Shown in pieces: positions 8,519-18,257 of a stretch of DNA of 64,000 nucleotides. Below the pieces are notes generated by a model. The model was not told the DNA's origin. It worked only from the letters and a program-made list of their open reading frames with translations, and made no database searches. Each line of letters starts with the position of its first letter. Position 1 is the stretch's first letter. Both the position numbers and the translations under genes were made by a program. Origin of the DNA: CAILZL01 sp963791615 (GTDB lineage Bacteria; Pseudomonadota; Gammaproteobacteria; Steroidobacterales; Steroidobacteraceae). The stretch spans positions 1,550,001-1,614,000 of the forward strand of contig CAWBTE010000006.1 in NCBI GenBank assembly GCA_963791615.1, read 5' to 3'.

Positions 8519-9766
8519 ATGAAGACCTATCTCGTCGGCGGCGCAGTGCGCGATGCGTTGCTCAACCTGCCCGTCAAGGAACAAGCCACTGACCGTGATT
8601 GGGTGGTGGTCGGCTCCACCCCGGATGCTCTGCTGTCGCAGGGCTATCAGGCCGTGGGCCGGGATTTTCCGGTGTTCCTGCATCCTGATACAAAAGAGGA
8701 ATACGCGCTGGCGCGCACCGAGCGCAAGACCGGCGTGGGTTATCACGGCTTCGATACGCGCTTCTCACCGGATGTCACGCTGGAACAGGATCTGCTGCGC
8801 CGTGATCTGACCATCAACGCCATTGCGCAGGATACGAGCAGCGGTGAACTGATTGATCCTTATGGCGGCCAGGCGGATATACAAGCGCGGGTGTTGCGTC
8901 ATGTGTCGCCTGCGTTTGTGGAAGACCCGTTACGGGTGTTGCGGGTGGCGCGTTTTGCGGCGCGTTTTGCCCCATTGGGATTTTCCGTGGCCGACGAAAC
9001 CATGACATTGATGCGGCAGATCAGCGCCAGCGGCGAACTGGCGGCATTGACGCCCGAACGTGTCTGGCGTGAAACACAGTTGGCGCTGTGTACGAATGCG
9101 CCGCAGGTTTACCTGCGGGTGCTGCGCGAGTGCGGCGCGCTGAAAGCCATCTTTCCGGAACTGGACGCTCTGTTTGGCGTACCGCAACCGGAGAAATGGC
9201 ATCCTGAAATCGACACCGGCATTCACATGCTGATGGTGCTGCAACAGGCTGCACGCCTGAGTGACGATCCAGTGATGCGTTTCGGCGCATTGATGCACGA
9301 TCTGGGCAAGGGCAACACCCCCAAAGAAATGTTGCCGCGCCATATCGGCCATGAAGCACGCGGCGTGCCGCTGGTACAAGCCGTGTGTGATCGCTGGCGC
9401 GTGCCCAATGAATATCGCGACCTGGCGCTGATCTGCGCTGCGCAACATGGCAAGTTGCACGCGGTGTTCGAGATGCGTAGCAGCACGCTGCTGGAATTTC
9501 TGGAAAAACTCGATGCGCTGCGCCGCCCGCAACGCTTTGAGCAATTTTTACTGGCCTGTGAAGCCGATGCGCGCGGCCGCACCGGGTTTGAAGATCGTGC
9601 CTATCCGCAAGCGGCCTTCCTCAAGCAGGCACGTGAAGTCGTGACCGCCATCAAGCCCGATGCGGAAATAACTGCCAACAAGTCGGGTGAACAGATTGCC
9701 GAAGCGCTGCGACGTATTCGCATCACCGCACTCGAACAACTGGTGCGCCCAGCCTCCTCACACTGA
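8519..9766 (+). CDS. cca: tRNA CCA-adding multifunctional enzyme
   Basis: 415 residues, close to E. coli Cca (412), and alignable throughout. It adds or repairs the 3' CCA of tRNAs in the cytoplasm. Visible motifs: GGAVRDALL, the catalytic DRD of the nucleotidyltransferase domain (Asp25/Asp27), RRDLTINA, EDPLRVLRVARFAAR, and the HD domain MHDLGKG with KWHPEIDTGIH ahead of it. Start ATG 8519 (MKTYLVGG) matches the family; a longer in-frame ORF from 8282 overlaps the divergent gene and has no family match. There are four extra residues (EQAT) before DRDW compared with E. coli. Confidence 0.95.
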   Translation: MKTYLVGGAVRDALLNLPVKEQATDRDWVVVGSTPDALLSQGYQAVGRDFPVFLHPDTKEEYALARTERKTGVGYHGFDTRFSPDVTLEQDLLRRDLTINAIAQDTSSGELIDPYGGQADIQARVLRHVSPAFVEDPLRVLRVARFAARFAPLGFSVADETMTLMRQISASGELAALTPERVWRETQLALCTNAPQVYLRVLRECGALKAIFPELDALFGVPQPEKWHPEIDTGIHMLMVLQQAARLSDDPVMRFGALMHDLGKGNTPKEMLPRHIGHEARGVPLVQAVCDRWRVPNEYRDLALICAAQHGKLHAVFEMRSSTLLEFLEKLDALRRPQRFEQFLLACEADARGRTGFEDRAYPQAAFLKQAREVVTAIKPDAEITANKSGEQIAEALRRIRITALEQLVRPASSH

Positions 9767-9899
9767 GCAGCACGTCTGGCAGAGTGCATGTTCTTGATCC
9801 TGCTTGCAGGGACAGGCGCTTGACCGGATGACTTGGGATGGCGCCCGCGCCACCAGAGGTTTACGCTGGCACTATCGTCTGAAACTGGTGCAGACTGGA

Positions 9900-12800
9900 A
9901 TGGAACCCCTGAATCAACCACTCGATGAACTGTCGCGCAAGCAGGCGCTGCGACAGTACGAGATTTTTGGTACGCAAGCCGACCCGGCGCTGGACGGTAT
10001 CACCACCCTGGCGGCCGGTATTTGCGAAACACCTGTCGCACTCATCACCTTTGTTGGCGATCAACGCCTGTACATCAAGTCCAGCGTGGGCTGCGCTCTG
10101 CGCGAACTGGCGTTCGAAGGTTCTTTTTGTGGCCAGACGATATTGCAATCTGGCCCGTTTGTGGTCGAGGACGCGGCCACCGATGTCCGATTCGCCGATC
10201 ACCCACTGGTGACAGGTTCAGCGGCTGTGCGCTTCTACACCGGCGTGCCATTGCTGACGTCGGATGGACAGGTATTTGGAACGCTATGCGTAATAGATCA
10301 CGTACCCAGGCGCCTGACAGATGCGCAGACAAACGCGCTGCAGATCCTGGGCCGACAGGTGGTCACGCAACTGGAGCTGAGCCAGCAGGCAAGCGAGCTG
10401 AATGCAAGCAGGCGGACGCTCACTGCACTGGTCAGGAATCTGCCCGGAATGGTGTATCGCTGCCAGGGCGACCTGAACCGGATGACGTACGTCAGCGAGG
10501 GCTGTCTCGAAGTGACCGGTTATGAGCAGACCGAGCTGGAGCACGACAGGGTCGTTGCATACCGGAACCTGGTTCATCCAGAAGATCAGGGATGCTGGCT
10601 GGACAACTGCCGGGCAGCACTTGATGCGCGTATTACAAGCAGTTGTGAATACCGCATTGTCAACCGCAAGGGCCAGCTTCGCTGGGTATCTGATCGGTCA
10701 CGAGGCATCTATGCCGACGACGGTGCGCTGTTGGGCATTGAAGGCTTCGTGCAGGATGTGACCAGCCGCAAGCTGGCTGAGCAGGACAGCGCCCGGGCGC
10801 TGTCCCTGATGCGCGCCACACTGGATTCCACTGCAGATGGCATCCTGGTGGTCGGTCCCACGGGCAAAATCAAAACCTTCAACATGGTCTTCGTGCGCAT
10901 GTGGCGCTTGCCGGCGGAGTTGCTGGATTCCGGGGACGACACCCGTGCGCTGCAGTTTGTACTCGATCAGCTGAGCGAGCCACAGCAGTTCATTGACAAG
11001 GTGCAGCATCTGTATGCCCATCCTGAAGCGGAAAGCTTGGATACGCTGGCTTTCAAGGATGGCCGCTACTTTGAACGTTATTCCCAGCCGCAGTTGGTCG
11101 ATGGCAAAGTGCTGGGCAGGGTGTGGAGCTTTCGCGATGTAACAAAGCGCATGCGCGCGGAAGCGCGCTTGAGCAAAAGCGAAGAACGACTCAAGTTTGC
11201 ACTGGATGCCACCCAGGATGGACTGTGGGACTGGAACATCCGCACTGGCGATGTTTATTTCAGTCCACAGTGGGCGCGTCTGCTGGGTTATGACCCTGAC
11301 GAGGTACCGACCAGCGTCGAGTTCTTCTTCACGATTCTGCATCCGGATGACATCAGCCAGGTTAATCAGGCGATTACCGATCATCTCAACGGCCAGACAC
11401 CCGTCAAGCAGGGTGAAGTCCGGTTGCGGATGAAGTCCGGTGAATTTCGCTGGTTTCTGGATCGAGGTCAGGTGGTTGCGCGCGACGCAATCGGCACGCC
11501 ACTGCGCATGGTGGGCACGATTACCGATATCACGGCGCGCAAGCACGCGGAATCGGTGCTGCAGGAAACCCAGGCGCGAACGCGCCTGCTGATTCAGGCG
11601 GCCAATGTGGGGCTGTGGGACTGGGATCTCGGCACCAATGACGTGTATTTTTCGCCCGAGTGGAAACAGCAGCTGGGGTTTGCGGATCACGAAGTCGGCA
11701 ATCGTTTTGAGGAATGGGAAACGCGCCTGCATCCTGCAGATCGTGAACACACACTCAAGGCCGTGCGTGATCAAATTGAAGGCCGCAGCGCAAGCTACGA
11801 AGTTGAATTCAGGTTGCGGCACAAGGATGACTCATGGCGCTGGATCTATGCTCGCGGCGAGCTGGCTTATGATACTGCCGGGCTTCCTGCCCGCATGAAG
11901 GGTTGCCATCTCGATATCACCGAGCGTCGACGTCTTGCCGAGGAATTGCGGCAGTCACACAAGATGGAGGCGATCGGTCAGCTCGCCGGCGGTGTGGCGC
12001 ACGACTTCAACAATATCCTTGCGGCCATTGTCGGCAATGTCGAGCTGGCGATCAGTGATACCGATCCAGATCATCCGGCACGTGAAAGCCTGGTGGAAAT
12101 CCGCAAGGCGAGCGCCCGCGCCAGGAGTCTGGTGAAGCAGATTCTTGCCTTCAGCCGGCAGCAGCCGCATGAACGCCGCATCATCACGCTTGCTCCGTTG
12201 GTCGAGGAAGCGGTCCGGCTGTTGCGGGCGACCATGCCGGCCAGTGTCGAACTGGCCGTTTCGGTAGCGCCAGACGTTCCGTGTGTGCTGGCCGACTCCA
12301 CCCAGTTGCATCAGGTGCTCATCAACCTGTGCACCAATGCCTGGCACGCGCTGGCAGGTGCAGCCGGGCGTATCGATATCAAAGTCGAGTCCGCAACACT
12401 GGATGCCGCGAACAGCCGGCTGGCTGATCTGCCACCAGGCCGTTATGCCTGCATGTGCGTGACCGATACGGGTGTCGGCATTGACACAGCGACGTTGCCG
12501 AGGATTTTCGAACCTTTCTTCACCACCAAGGAAATCGGCAATGGCACTGGCCTGGGGCTGTCCGTTGTACATGGCATCGTGCACGGGCATGGCGGCGCGG
12601 TGCTTGTTGACAGCAAACCGAACGAAGGCACGACGTTTCGGGTCTATCTTCCTGCAGCAACTGCTGGCGATGAAGCGCTGCCTGCTGCCAGTACAACCAT
12701 CCGCAATGGTGAGGGCAGACGTATTCTCTTCGTGGATGATGAGATTGCACTGGTCGATGTGGCCACGCGCATGCTTGAACGCCTGGACTACCGCGTTACG

Positions 12801-13084
12801 GGGCTGACCAGTGCCGAAACCGCGTTGCTGGTTTTCCGCGAAACTCCACAGCAATTCGACCTGGTGATAACCGATCTGAACATGCCCGGTATGTCCGGCC
12901 TGGAATTTGCGGCCGAGATCAGAAAGTTGCGACCAGAGCTGCCCGTTGTGATGATCTCTGGCCACATAACCGGGGAGTTGCGGCAACGCGCCTTTATTGC
13001 AGGCTCGATGAGGTGCTGAACAAGCCCATCACGGCAGATGAACTGAACGCCAGCATTCATCATCTGCTGAACTTGAACAGATAG
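9900..13084 (+). CDS. Multi-PAS hybrid sensor histidine kinase (3' frameshift in receiver domain)
   Basis: Cytoplasmic-type sensor without obvious membrane segments. Order: GAF domain (about 20-165), four PAS/PAC modules (about 190-675, two with the repeated pattern GLWDW), HisKA with the phospho-acceptor in GGVAHDFNN (about 700), HATPase_c (DTGVGID, GTGLGLSVVHGI), and a receiver domain with the acceptor Asp in VITDLNMPG. The open frame stops at 13019, cutting the receiver. One base is missing near 13004; restoring it gives DEVLNKPITADEL, with the conserved Lys, and an end at 13084. ATG 9900 was chosen because homology begins soon after it, but its RBS is weak and ATG 9828 is possible. Signal and output unknown. 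Confidence 0.85.
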
Positions 13085-13143
13085 CCGCGCGACTGAAGTA
13101 CTCAGCAAGCTGCTTGCTTGCCTGAAGTCTGTCAAGGCCTGTA

Positions 13144-13281
13144 GAAGCTGTTCAAAGTCTCGATCAAGGGATGCATGCAAGGAGGAACTGCCAAAAAAAA
13201 CGAGCGATCAACAGGGTAGTACATGAGTATTTTTGGGCGGTTTCAATGCAGCAATGCGCCCTTCAGCGAGACTTTGAAAGG
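13144..13281. repeat. Long imperfect palindromic repeat, copy A
   Basis: Left arm begins CTGTTCAAAGTCTCGATCAA, right arm ends CGAGACTTTGAAAG; arms of about 55 bases are imperfectly complementary, with an A-run and a T-run near the loop. A second copy lies at 48704-48853 in reading order with high similarity. This copy fills the gap between the convergent sensor kinase and midA-like genes and ends at the midA stop codon. Confidence 0.75.
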
Positions 13282-13282
13282 T

Positions 13283-14498
13283 TTACAGACGATCACGCAA
13301 ATCGCGGAACATAAAACCATTCAAGTCAAGATCACAGTCTTTGGCAAAGGCCATGGCCTTGAAACTTTCGCCCATTTCGCCGGGCAGGGTGAGCTTCTGG
13401 ATCTGCTGTGACAGCTGCCAGCGAACCGCGTCACCTTGTTCACTCATACCAGCCAGCAATCGATCCAGCCCACAGCCGAACAGAAAATGCGCCTGCGTGG
13501 CAAAGCCCTTCAATTCCAGCCCCGCCGCCAGCCCGGCCTCCGCCACGGCCGTAAAATCCACCCACGCAGTGATGTCCTGCAAACCCGGATTGATGAATGG
13601 GTTGTCGTGTAAACGCTGCCGGAAGAAGCAGCTCAGTGTGCCGTGTGTACGTTCAAGCGCTGTAGTACTGCGACTGTGGATAACCATAGTCGATGAACAG
13701 CAATACACCACGCTGCATGGCCATCGCCAGTGATGCGATCCACTGCGGTAGTTGCAGATTTATTTCACTGCAATAGCCTTCGGGCAAGGCAACACCGGTT
13801 GCCTGCTGCAACACATTCACTACGCTGCGCAGCGATTCGCTGGCCGGTTGCGTCGCCCACGCGAGACCTTGCGCTGTGCCGATGACACCCAAGGCATGCA
13901 CTGCATCTTGCTGAATACAGAAGCGCTGCACCGGCAGGGCATCGAGCACTTCATTGGCGACGATCACGCCCACAAAATTATCCGGCAAGGCATCCAGCCA
14001 TTGCACACGATCAACCTGCTGCGGTAACTGTTCACGGATCAGAGCCTGCTGTCGCGCCCGCAGATCAGCGCTGACTTCCAGAATGTGGTAACGCTGCGGC
14101 AGACAACCCATGCGTTCAAATTCACGCAGCATGTCCAGCGCCATCACCCCGGAGCCGGCGCCCAGCTCCAGCACGCTGCCGCCCGGCAAGTGTTCCAGCA
14201 CCTGCGCGCATTGCCGTGCCAGACAACGACTGAACAACGACGAAATTTCCGGCGCCGTAGTGAAGTCACCGCCGACGCCCAGCTTGTGCGTGCCGGCACT
14301 GTAGTAACCCAGGCCCGGCGCATACAGCACCAGGTTCATGAAGTTCTGAAAGTCCAGCCAGCCACCGGCGCGGTCAATCTCTGCTTGAACAAGCCGCAGT
14401 AATCGCTCGCTGTGCGCGCGCTCATCCGGCGTCAACATTGAGGTCAACCCCGTCGATGTCAAATCCGCATGAGGTGATGGTATGGTGTATCGCGACAT
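13283..14498 (-). CDS. SAM-dependent methyltransferase, MidA/NDUFAF7 family (frameshifted)
   Basis: Class I methyltransferase of the DUF185/COG1565 family, whose mitochondrial member NDUFAF7 methylates an Arg of complex I; the bacterial role is not settled. Seen: GYYSAG near the N-terminus, the SAM-binding GSVLELGAGSG, LEVSADL, ANEVLDALPV and LLFIDYGYPQ. The frame ends at 13653, but the rest of the family signature (RTHGTLSCFFRQR, PGLQDITAWVDF) follows in another frame to 13283. Removing one base at 13655-13656 joins YYSA to ERTHGTL. ATG 14438 (MLTPDERAHSERLL) is an alternative start. It is divergent from folM. Confidence 0.85.
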
Positions 14499-14570
14499 TG
14501 ATTAACGAGACCTGACTGATTCCTGCGCTTGCCAACCTGTGTGAATAACCTGTGTGACTGAATTTTCCGC

Positions 14571-15332
14571 ATGACCAACCCGAACACAACCCCGGCCCTG
14601 TCCGGCCGGGTAGCCCTGATTACCGGCGGCGCCAAGCGCCTCGGCAATGCCATTGCCCATGCCCTGCATCAGGAAGGTGCGCAACTGGTGATTCACTATC
14701 GTAGCTCGAAGGCCAGTGCCGATGCGCTGGTGGCTGAATTGAATGCGCTGCGTGCGGGGTCAGCCGTTGCGCTCGGCTGTGATCTGCTGGACATCGCCGC
14801 ACTGCCGCAGCTGGTGCAGCAAACCCTGGTGCAGTTCGGCCGGCTGGACATGCTGGTCAACAATGCGTCGAGCTTCTATCCCACACCCATGGGCGCGATC
14901 ACCGAACAACATTGGGATGACCTGCTGGGCAGCAACCTGAAAGCACCGCTGTTCCTGGCGCAAGCGGCCGCGCCGGCGCTACGCGCCACGCAGGGCCTGA
15001 TCCTCAACATGGTGGATATTCACGCACAGCGACCCCTGCCGGCGTACACGGTGTATTCCATCGCCAAGGCAGGCCTGGCAACCCTGACCAAGTCACTGGC
15101 GCGCGAACTGGGGCCGGAGATACGCGTGAACGCCATTGCACCGGGACCCGTGTTATGGCCGGAAGACCAGATGAGCGCGGAATTGCAGCAGGAGATCATC
15201 AGCAAGACAGCCCTGAAACGTCAGGGCACGCCAGCAGACATTGCGCGTGCAGCACTGTTCTTCGCCAAGGATGCGCCGTACGTCACCGGACAGATTCTGG
15301 CGATAGACGGCGGACGCAGCATTGGCTGGTGA
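14571..15332 (+). CDS. folM: Pteridine reductase, short-chain dehydrogenase family
   Basis: 253-residue SDR enzyme. The cofactor motif is TGGAKRLG, with the Arg typical of NADPH-dependent pteridine reductases rather than the usual TGxxxGxG. Other motifs: NNASSFYPTP, the catalytic YTVYSIAKAG (YxxxK form) and IAPGPVLWPE. FolM/PTR1-type enzymes reduce dihydrofolate, dihydrobiopterin or dihydromonapterin. The convergent neighbours folK and folB make the other pterin intermediates, which supports a folate/pterin role. Confidence 0.85.
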   Translation: MTNPNTTPALSGRVALITGGAKRLGNAIAHALHQEGAQLVIHYRSSKASADALVAELNALRAGSAVALGCDLLDIAALPQLVQQTLVQFGRLDMLVNNASSFYPTPMGAITEQHWDDLLGSNLKAPLFLAQAAAPALRATQGLILNMVDIHAQRPLPAYTVYSIAKAGLATLTKSLARELGPEIRVNAIAPGPVLWPEDQMSAELQQEIISKTALKRQGTPADIARAALFFAKDAPYVTGQILAIDGGRSIGW

Positions 15333-15367
15333 GAGCCGGTAAACGCGGAAGACCGCTAAACCGGCCC

Positions 15368-15853
15368 CTACTGGAATGGCACGACCACCAGTGGATGCGC
15401 AGCCTGATCGAAGTTCTTCCACAGATCGCCCATCGTCCTTTTCAGGGTGGGATGCAGCAGATCTGGCGCCAGCTCGGCCAGCGGCCCGAGCATGTAAGCA
15501 CGTTTGATCAGATCCGGCCGCGGCAACGTGATGGCGTGGGTGTCGCAAACCATCTCGCCGTACAGCAGCAGATCCAGATCCATGGTGCGTGGTTCAAACT
15601 TGGGCGCCTTGCGCGCACGGCCACACAAACTTTCCACCGCCTGCAGCACTGACAAAACTTCGGTCAGGGTCAGTTCGGTTTCAAAGCCAATCACCAGATT
15701 GATGAACTCGGGGCCATCAAAACCCACGGCTTTGTTGCGGTACGCTGGGGAAACTTTGATGTCGCCGACACGGCGTTTCAAGGCATTCAGTGCGCTGCGC
15801 AGATGCAGCAGCGGCTCAATATTGCTACCGGCAGCAACATAGACATCGGGCAT
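15368..15853 (-). CDS. folK: 2-amino-4-hydroxy-6-hydroxymethyldihydropteridine diphosphokinase
   Basis: 161 residues, the usual HPPK size. It pyrophosphorylates 6-hydroxymethyl-dihydropterin, the step before dihydropteroate synthase. Visible: AAGSNIEP at the N-terminus, SPAYRNKAVGFDGPEFINLV, the signature RTMDLDLLLYG with metal-binding Asp residues, and LPRPDLIKRAYMLGPLAEL. It follows folB on the same strand by about 20 bases, so the two likely form an operon. Confidence 0.95.
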   Translation of the reverse strand: MPDVYVAAGSNIEPLLHLRSALNALKRRVGDIKVSPAYRNKAVGFDGPEFINLVIGFETELTLTEVLSVLQAVESLCGRARKAPKFEPRTMDLDLLLYGEMVCDTHAITLPRPDLIKRAYMLGPLAELAPDLLHPTLKRTMGDLWKNFDQAAHPLVVVPFQ

Positions 15854-15873
15854 GGTGGTTCTCAGACTTGGCT

Positions 15874-16254
15874 CTAACTGGGTTGTAGGTAATCTTCGGC
15901 ACGACGCTCAATTGATATCCCTACATCCCGCGAGTTTCGAATCGCACCCTGTTTGTTCAATCTAACACGTACCCAGGGCACATTGAATTCAGTTATGACA
16001 ATTCGGGCAATATTTTCGGTCAGCGTTTCCACCAGCTGAAACTGCGACTCACCAACAAAGGTCAGCAAGCGCTTGCTGACTTTCTTGTAATCCACCGTAT
16101 CGTCGATGTGATCACTGAGCGCGGCCTTGCGAATATCACAGGCCATTTCCACATCAATGACCACGGTTTGCTTGACCTTGCGCTCCCAGTCCCAGATGCC
16201 GACGATGCATTCGGTACGCAAGGCGGTCAGAAAAATCGTGTCGGTCATGGTCAT
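15874..16254 (-). CDS. folB: Dihydroneopterin aldolase
   Basis: 126 residues. It cleaves (and may epimerise) dihydroneopterin to give the FolK substrate. Characteristic stretches: LRTECIVGIWDWERKVKQ, SDHIDDTVDYKKV with the Tyr and Lys region typical of FolB, FQLVETLTENIA with the active-site Glu, and WVRVRLNKQGAI with the catalytic Lys. It sits 12 bases downstream of tsaD, so tsaD-folB-folK are probably co-transcribed leftward. Confidence 0.93.
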   Translation of the reverse strand: MTMTDTIFLTALRTECIVGIWDWERKVKQTVVIDVEMACDIRKAALSDHIDDTVDYKKVSKRLLTFVGESQFQLVETLTENIARIVITEFNVPWVRVRLNKQGAIRNSRDVGISIERRAEDYLQPS

Positions 16255-16266
16255 TCTTCAGTGGGG

Positions 16267-17313
16267 TCAGGAGTGAGTGGTAGTGGCTTGCGGCGCCCGC
16301 AGGTTATCCATGGGCCAACGTGCGGTGGCGCGAATTTTCAGGTCGTCGTGCTGGCCGAGCAGCAGTCGCTGGCAGCCAGCATAGGCAATCATCGCGGCAT
16401 TATCAGTACAGAATTCCGGACGTGGATAGCGCACAACAACCCCGCGCCGGTTGCCCAAGGCCAGCAATTGCGCGCGCAAGCTGCGATTGGCACCCACCCC
16501 GCCCGCCACCACCAGGGTGCGCGCGCCGGTTTGATCCAGAGCACGGCCGCACTTGGCCACCAGTGTCTCCACTACGGCGTGCTGAAACGCACAGGCCACA
16601 TCCGCACGCGTCTGGTCGTCCAGCGTGGTATTCACCTGCAATTGCCGCAGCGTCACTACCACCGCCGTTTTCAAGCCGCTGAAACTGAAATCGAGGCCCG
16701 GCCTGTCCAGCATGGGGCGCGGAAACTGGAATCGTCCCGGGCTACCCTGCTCCGCCAACTTCGCCAAAGCCGGTCCACCTGGATACGGTAAGCCGAGCAC
16801 CTTGGCGGTTTTATCGAAGGCTTCTCCGGCGGCATCGTCCAGTGTCGAACCGAGAATCTGGTACTCACCCAGACCCGCAACCTGCGCCAGCAGGGTGTGG
16901 CCACCCGACACCAGCAGCGCCACAAAGGGATATTCCGGCGGCTCCGCTTCCAGCATGGGCGCCAGTAAATGACCCTCCAGATGATGCACGCCCAGAGCGG
17001 GAATACCCCGGGCAAAGGCATAGCTGCGCGCCACCGCAGCCCCCACCAGCAACGCGCCAATCAGCCCGGGGCCGGCGGTATAAGCTACCCCATCGACCTG
17101 CTCGTGATTGGTCCCGGCTTCGTGCAAACAGGCCTCAATCAGCGGCAACAGCTTGCGTACATGGTCGCGGGAAGCCAGTTCCGGAACCACGCCTCCGTAC
17201 ACGGCATGCAGGGCGATCTGGCTGTGCAGCTGGTGCGCCAGCAACCCCTGTTCGCTGTCGTACAGGGCGACGGCGGTTTCATCGCAGGAAGTCTCAATCG
17301 CCAGCACACGCAT
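16267..17313 (-). CDS. tsaD: tRNA N6-threonylcarbamoyladenosine transferase subunit TsaD
   Basis: 348 residues. With TsaB/TsaE it transfers threonylcarbamoyl to A37 of ANN-decoding tRNAs. Motifs: MRVLAIETSCDET, GGVVPELASRDH, the metal-binding VHHLEGH, LVSGGHT, GEAFDKTAK, and the C-terminal CTDNAAMIAYAG. Start ATG 17313 (MRVLAIETS) is the family start; a longer ORF adds 14 residues without homology. It is divergent from rpsU, as in many gammaproteobacteria. Confidence 0.96.
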   Translation of the reverse strand: MRVLAIETSCDETAVALYDSEQGLLAHQLHSQIALHAVYGGVVPELASRDHVRKLLPLIEACLHEAGTNHEQVDGVAYTAGPGLIGALLVGAAVARSYAFARGIPALGVHHLEGHLLAPMLEAEPPEYPFVALLVSGGHTLLAQVAGLGEYQILGSTLDDAAGEAFDKTAKVLGLPYPGGPALAKLAEQGSPGRFQFPRPMLDRPGLDFSFSGLKTAVVVTLRQLQVNTTLDDQTRADVACAFQHAVVETLVAKCGRALDQTGARTLVVAGGVGANRSLRAQLLALGNRRGVVVRYPRPEFCTDNAAMIAYAGCQRLLLGQHDDLKIRATARWPMDNLRAPQATTTHS

Positions 17314-17456
17314 ACGTTTTTTCACCCCACACCGCCAAAGACCCCAAAAAGCCACCCAACCCGGCTTTGCTTTTCAGCCCGGGGCTCATTAAACTGCCGC
17401 GCTCTTTTTCCCCCGTACCGGCTTGCCGGTGTCTAATTCAATAGTTCGAGGTTGCG

Positions 17457-17699
17457 ATGCCTAGCGTTCGCGTTCGAGAGAACGAATATTTCGATGCTGC
17501 CCTGCGCCGTTTCAAGCGCGCCTGTGAGAAAGCGGGTGTACTCACCGAACTCCGTCGCCGTGAATTCTACGAGAAGCCGACCCAGGAACGGAAACGCAAA
17601 AAAGCGGCTGCCGTCAAGCGCCACATGAAGCGCAGCAACCGTCCGACTGGTGCACCGCGTGGCCGTCCTGTTGCCGCCCGTCCTGCAGCGCGCGCCTGA
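17457..17699 (+). CDS. rpsU: 30S ribosomal protein S21
   Basis: 80 residues; begins MPSVRVRENEYFDAALRRFK and contains EFYEKPTQERKRKKAAAVKR, the S21 signature. It helps the 30S subunit engage mRNA. It is slightly longer than the 70-71-residue E. coli protein because of a basic Ala/Pro/Arg tail. It is normally the first gene of the macromolecular synthesis operon rpsU-dnaG-rpoD; here yqeY follows and dnaG is 33 kb away. Confidence 0.96.
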   Translation: MPSVRVRENEYFDAALRRFKRACEKAGVLTELRRREFYEKPTQERKRKKAAAVKRHMKRSNRPTGAPRGRPVAARPAARA

Positions 17700-17714
17700 T
17701 CAGTCCTCAACCCG

Positions 17715-18161
17715 ATGTCACTCAAAGAGCGCATCACTGAAGACATGAAGGCCGCCATGCGGGCGAAGGACGCCGATACGCTCGGCACCATCCGCATGCT
17801 GCAGGCCGCCATCAAACAGCGTGAAGTGGACGAACGCATCACGCTGGATGACGCACAGGTGATGGCCGTGCTGGAAAAGATGATCAAGACCCGCAAGGAA
17901 TCACTGGAGCAGTTCCGCTCCGCTGCGCGTGACGATCTGGCCGATAAGGAAGCCCGCGAAATTGCCCAGTTGCAGGTTTATCTTCCCGAGCAATTGTCGG
18001 CTGCCGAACTGGCAGCGGTGATCTCTGCCGCTATCGCCAGCACCGGCGCCACGTCCATCAAGGAAATGGGCAAAGTGGTTGCCGCAGTGAAGCAGCAGGC
18101 AGCGGGTCGTGCCGACATGGGTGCGGTGAGCGCCCTGATCAAGGCGAAGTTAGCCAGCTGA
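17715..18161 (+). CDS. yqeY: YqeY/GatB-domain protein
   Basis: 148 residues; starts MSLKERITEDMKAAMRAKD and includes LGTIRMLQAAIKQREVDER, YLPEQLSAAEL and GADMGAVSAL-like C-terminal sequence. This small helical protein shares the tail domain of the GatB amidotransferase subunit, which binds tRNA, but its own function is uncertain. It sits 15 bases after rpsU, the order found in many Xanthomonas-type genomes, where dnaG would follow. Confidence 0.92.
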   Translation: MSLKERITEDMKAAMRAKDADTLGTIRMLQAAIKQREVDERITLDDAQVMAVLEKMIKTRKESLEQFRSAARDDLADKEAREIAQLQVYLPEQLSAAELAAVISAAIASTGATSIKEMGKVVAAVKQQAAGRADMGAVSALIKAKLAS

Positions 18162-18191
18162 TCCCGGTCGCCGGTAGCCAGCACAGATAAC

Positions 18192-18220
18192 AAGGGCGCT
18201 TTACAGCGCCCTTTTCGTTT
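18192..18220 (+). terminator. Terminator after yqeY
   Basis: Perfect 9-bp stem AAGGGCGCT (18192-18200) / AGCGCCCTT (18205-18213), 4-base loop and T-rich tail. It ends the rpsU-yqeY transcript at the left border of the accessory block, so dnaG cannot be read from this promoter. Confidence 0.85.
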
Positions 18221-18257
18221 GCAGCATCAAACGTTACGCGGCTTGATCGCTGCTCAG

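Noticed and set aside
10698..11822. Leftward 374-codon ORF opposite the hybrid kinase
   Set aside because: Antisense shadow of PAS domains; no recognisable family, while the other strand is clearly coding.
11955..12986. Leftward 343-codon ORF opposite the kinase/receiver domains
   Set aside because: Same reason: shadow of HisKA, HATPase and receiver sequence.
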